Source: an uncultured Pseudomonadota bacterium
Lineage (GTDB): Bacteria; Pseudomonadota; Gammaproteobacteria; Methylococcales; Methylomonadaceae
Direction: 5' to 3'
Length of the DNA: 15,435 bases
Assembly (NCBI GenBank): GCA_903902945.1
Contig: CAIUWU010000075.1
Span: forward strand, 1-15,435
This document shows, piece after piece, positions 14,219 to 15,435 of the stretch (within the stretch, counting starts at the first letter, position 1; each line of letters opens with the position of its first letter). The position numbers were made by a program, and so were the translations under genes. A model generated the notes under the pieces. The model searched no databases. It saw only the letters and a program-made list of their open reading frames with translations, and was not told the DNA's origin.

Positions 14219-14254
14219 CCGGGGTAATTGACCGCTTGCGCTTGATTACCCCGG
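14219..14254. terminator. Bidirectional terminator-like hairpin between SIR2-like gene and nifA
   Basis: CCGGGGTAAT (14219-14228) and ATTACCCCGG (14245-14254) form a perfect 10-bp stem with a 16-base loop, midway between two convergent genes (stops at 14185 and 14282). There is no long T-run on either side, so it may need help from Rho or act mainly as a 3'-end protector. Confidence 0.65.
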
Positions 14255-14281
14255 GCAAACAGCGGCGTTGCCAAACGACAG

Positions 14282-15435
14282 CTAGATCTGCTTCAGATTG
14301 ATATTCAAAGTCTGAATCCTGTAGGCAATCTGTCTGGGGGTCATGTCCAGCAGCCGGGCGGCTTTGGCTTGCACCCAGCCGCATTGTTCCAGTGCCGCAA
14401 TCACCCGCTCGCGTTCGTCCAGCTCTTCATCCAGCAAATCGACGGGCCGGGTTATCACCGGTTGCGGCCTACTGTTACTGGCTACTTCGGCTTCCAGCCC
14501 GGTACTGGCAATCACATCGCGCTCGATAATGCCATCACCACTCATGATCGAAGCCCGTTCCAGACGATTCTCCAATTCGCGGACATTTCCCGGCCAGTGA
14601 TGCTTCATCAGAATCCGCAAAGCGCTTTCTTTGATTTCCAGTTTCCGACCGCCCTGCTGGCGGGAAATCCGGTTGAGTAAAAAAGCCGCCAGTTCAGGAA
14701 TGTCTTCGATCCGTTCGCGTAACGGCGGCATATTGATAGGCATCACATTAAGCCGGTAATACAAGTCTTCACGAAATAAACCGTTGGCCACATCCTGTTC
14801 CAGATTACGATTGGTAGCGGCAATAATACGCACGTTGACTTTCAGGGTCCGGACACCACCGACCCGTTCAAACTCACCTTCCTGCAACACTCGCAGCAGC
14901 TTGGCCTGAAACGATGCCGAAATTTCGCCGATCTCATCCAGAAACAAAGTGCCATTATCGGCCAGTTCAAAGCGCCCCTTGCGTTGACCGATGGCGCCGC
15001 TGAACGCGCCTTTTTCATGACCAAACAGCTCCGATTCCAGCAGATTGTCTGGCAACGCTGCGCAATTCAGTTTCAGAAACGGACCATTGGCACAGGCTGA
15101 ATTAAAGTGAATGGCATTGGCCACCACTTCCTTGCCGGTACCGGATTCACCGCGAATCAGCACCGTGGTATGCCATTTCGCCACCTGGCGGATAATATCG
15201 AACACTCTCAGCATCGGCTCGGAATGCCCGATGATGTTTTCAAACCGGTAATTCTTGACCAGCGTCTGTTTCAGCAAGTCGCGCTCACTGACCAGTTCAT
15301 CATGTTTACGCTCCATCACCCGCAGCATATTGACACTATGGGCAATCAAATTGGCAACCATTTCCAGAAACCGCGCCCGTTCGCCAAGAAAGGCCGAATC
15401 ACACGGCTGGGCGGCGAGAATACCGACCACCTCGC
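14282..15435 (-). CDS. nifA: Nif-specific sigma-54 activator NifA (N-terminus cut by window edge)
   Basis: Activator of nif transcription with sigma-54 RNA polymerase. About 384 C-terminal residues are visible; the frame is open to the right edge, so the GAF domain is mostly missing. The AAA+ domain has Walker A GESGTGKE, a GAFSGA loop where most activators have GAFTGA (14993-15010), Walker B GTLFLDEIGE, and the sensor segment FREDLYYRLNVMPI. The C-terminal helix-turn-helix (WVQAKAARLLDMTPRQIAYRIQTL) is the NifA type that reads TGT-N10-ACA. The linker after the AAA+ domain has no Cys pair, unlike oxygen-sensitive alphaproteobacterial NifA, so control by a NifL partner, perhaps encoded just upstream, is likely. 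Confidence 0.97.
   Translation of the reverse strand, partial: EVVGILAAQPCDSAFLGERARFLEMVANLIAHSVNMLRVMERKHDELVSERDLLKQTLVKNYRFENIIGHSEPMLRVFDIIRQVAKWHTTVLIRGESGTGKEVVANAIHFNSACANGPFLKLNCAALPDNLLESELFGHEKGAFSGAIGQRKGRFELADNGTLFLDEIGEISASFQAKLLRVLQEGEFERVGGVRTLKVNVRIIAATNRNLEQDVANGLFREDLYYRLNVMPINMPPLRERIEDIPELAAFLLNRISRQQGGRKLEIKESALRILMKHHWPGNVRELENRLERASIMSGDGIIERDVIASTGLEAEVASNSRPQPVITRPVDLLDEELDERERVIAALEQCGWVQAKAARLLDMTPRQIAYRIQTLNINLKQI

Noticed and set aside
1..15435. CRISPR arrays, insertion sequences, tRNA or rRNA genes
   Set aside because: Read through without finding regularly spaced repeats, transposase frames or RNA gene cores.

Overview
This window carries a molybdenum-nitrogenase (nif) locus joined tail to tail to a molybdenum uptake and sensing (mod) locus. 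It most likely comes from a gammaproteobacterium. NifHDK are of the Azotobacter/methanotroph type, NifA lacks the cysteine motif of oxygen-sensitive alphaproteobacterial NifA, and the order nifHDKT, ferredoxin, small nif protein, LRV protein fits gammaproteobacterial diazotrophs. A methanotroph of the order Methylococcales is my best guess, but this is inference and no methane-oxidation gene is visible.

Left part (1-5054, all on the minus strand). Reading in the direction of transcription, a ModE-type promoter/operator (5022-5054) precedes a two-domain Mop molbindin (modG) and a ModC-like ABC ATPase that has lost most catalytic motifs. A second, near-identical promoter/operator (3251-3283) precedes an outer-membrane beta-barrel protein of the alginate-export/porin type, then modA and modB. 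modB runs off the left edge, where a normal modC would be expected. modE lies on the plus strand (5246-6061), divergent from modG. The layout suggests molybdate import across both membranes, storage on molbindin, and ModE feedback.

Middle part (6065-12912, minus strand). A sigma-54 promoter (12898-12912) drives nifH, nifD, nifK, nifT and a 2[4Fe-4S] ferredoxin, followed by a small nif-associated protein, an LRV iron-sulfur repeat protein and an uncharacterised 320-residue protein that overlaps the LRV gene. The last gene ends 3 bp from the end of modE. Strong hairpins sit after nifH, nifD, nifK and the ferredoxin gene. Two of them contain a pair that is a G-U wobble only in the nif-sense RNA, which argues that they act as RNA structures.

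Right part (12851-15435). A 483-bp intergenic region holds two TGT-N10-ACA NifA sites placed between the nifH promoter and a divergent sigma-54-like promoter. The divergent promoter serves a SIR2-like gene whose catalytic His position appears to be Met. A bidirectional terminator hairpin separates that gene from the convergent nifA, which runs off the right edge. NifA would activate both divergent promoters, and the mod genes would supply Mo for FeMo-co. The least familiar elements are the degenerate ModC-like protein, the ModE-controlled porin, the SIR2-like gene and the 320-residue protein.
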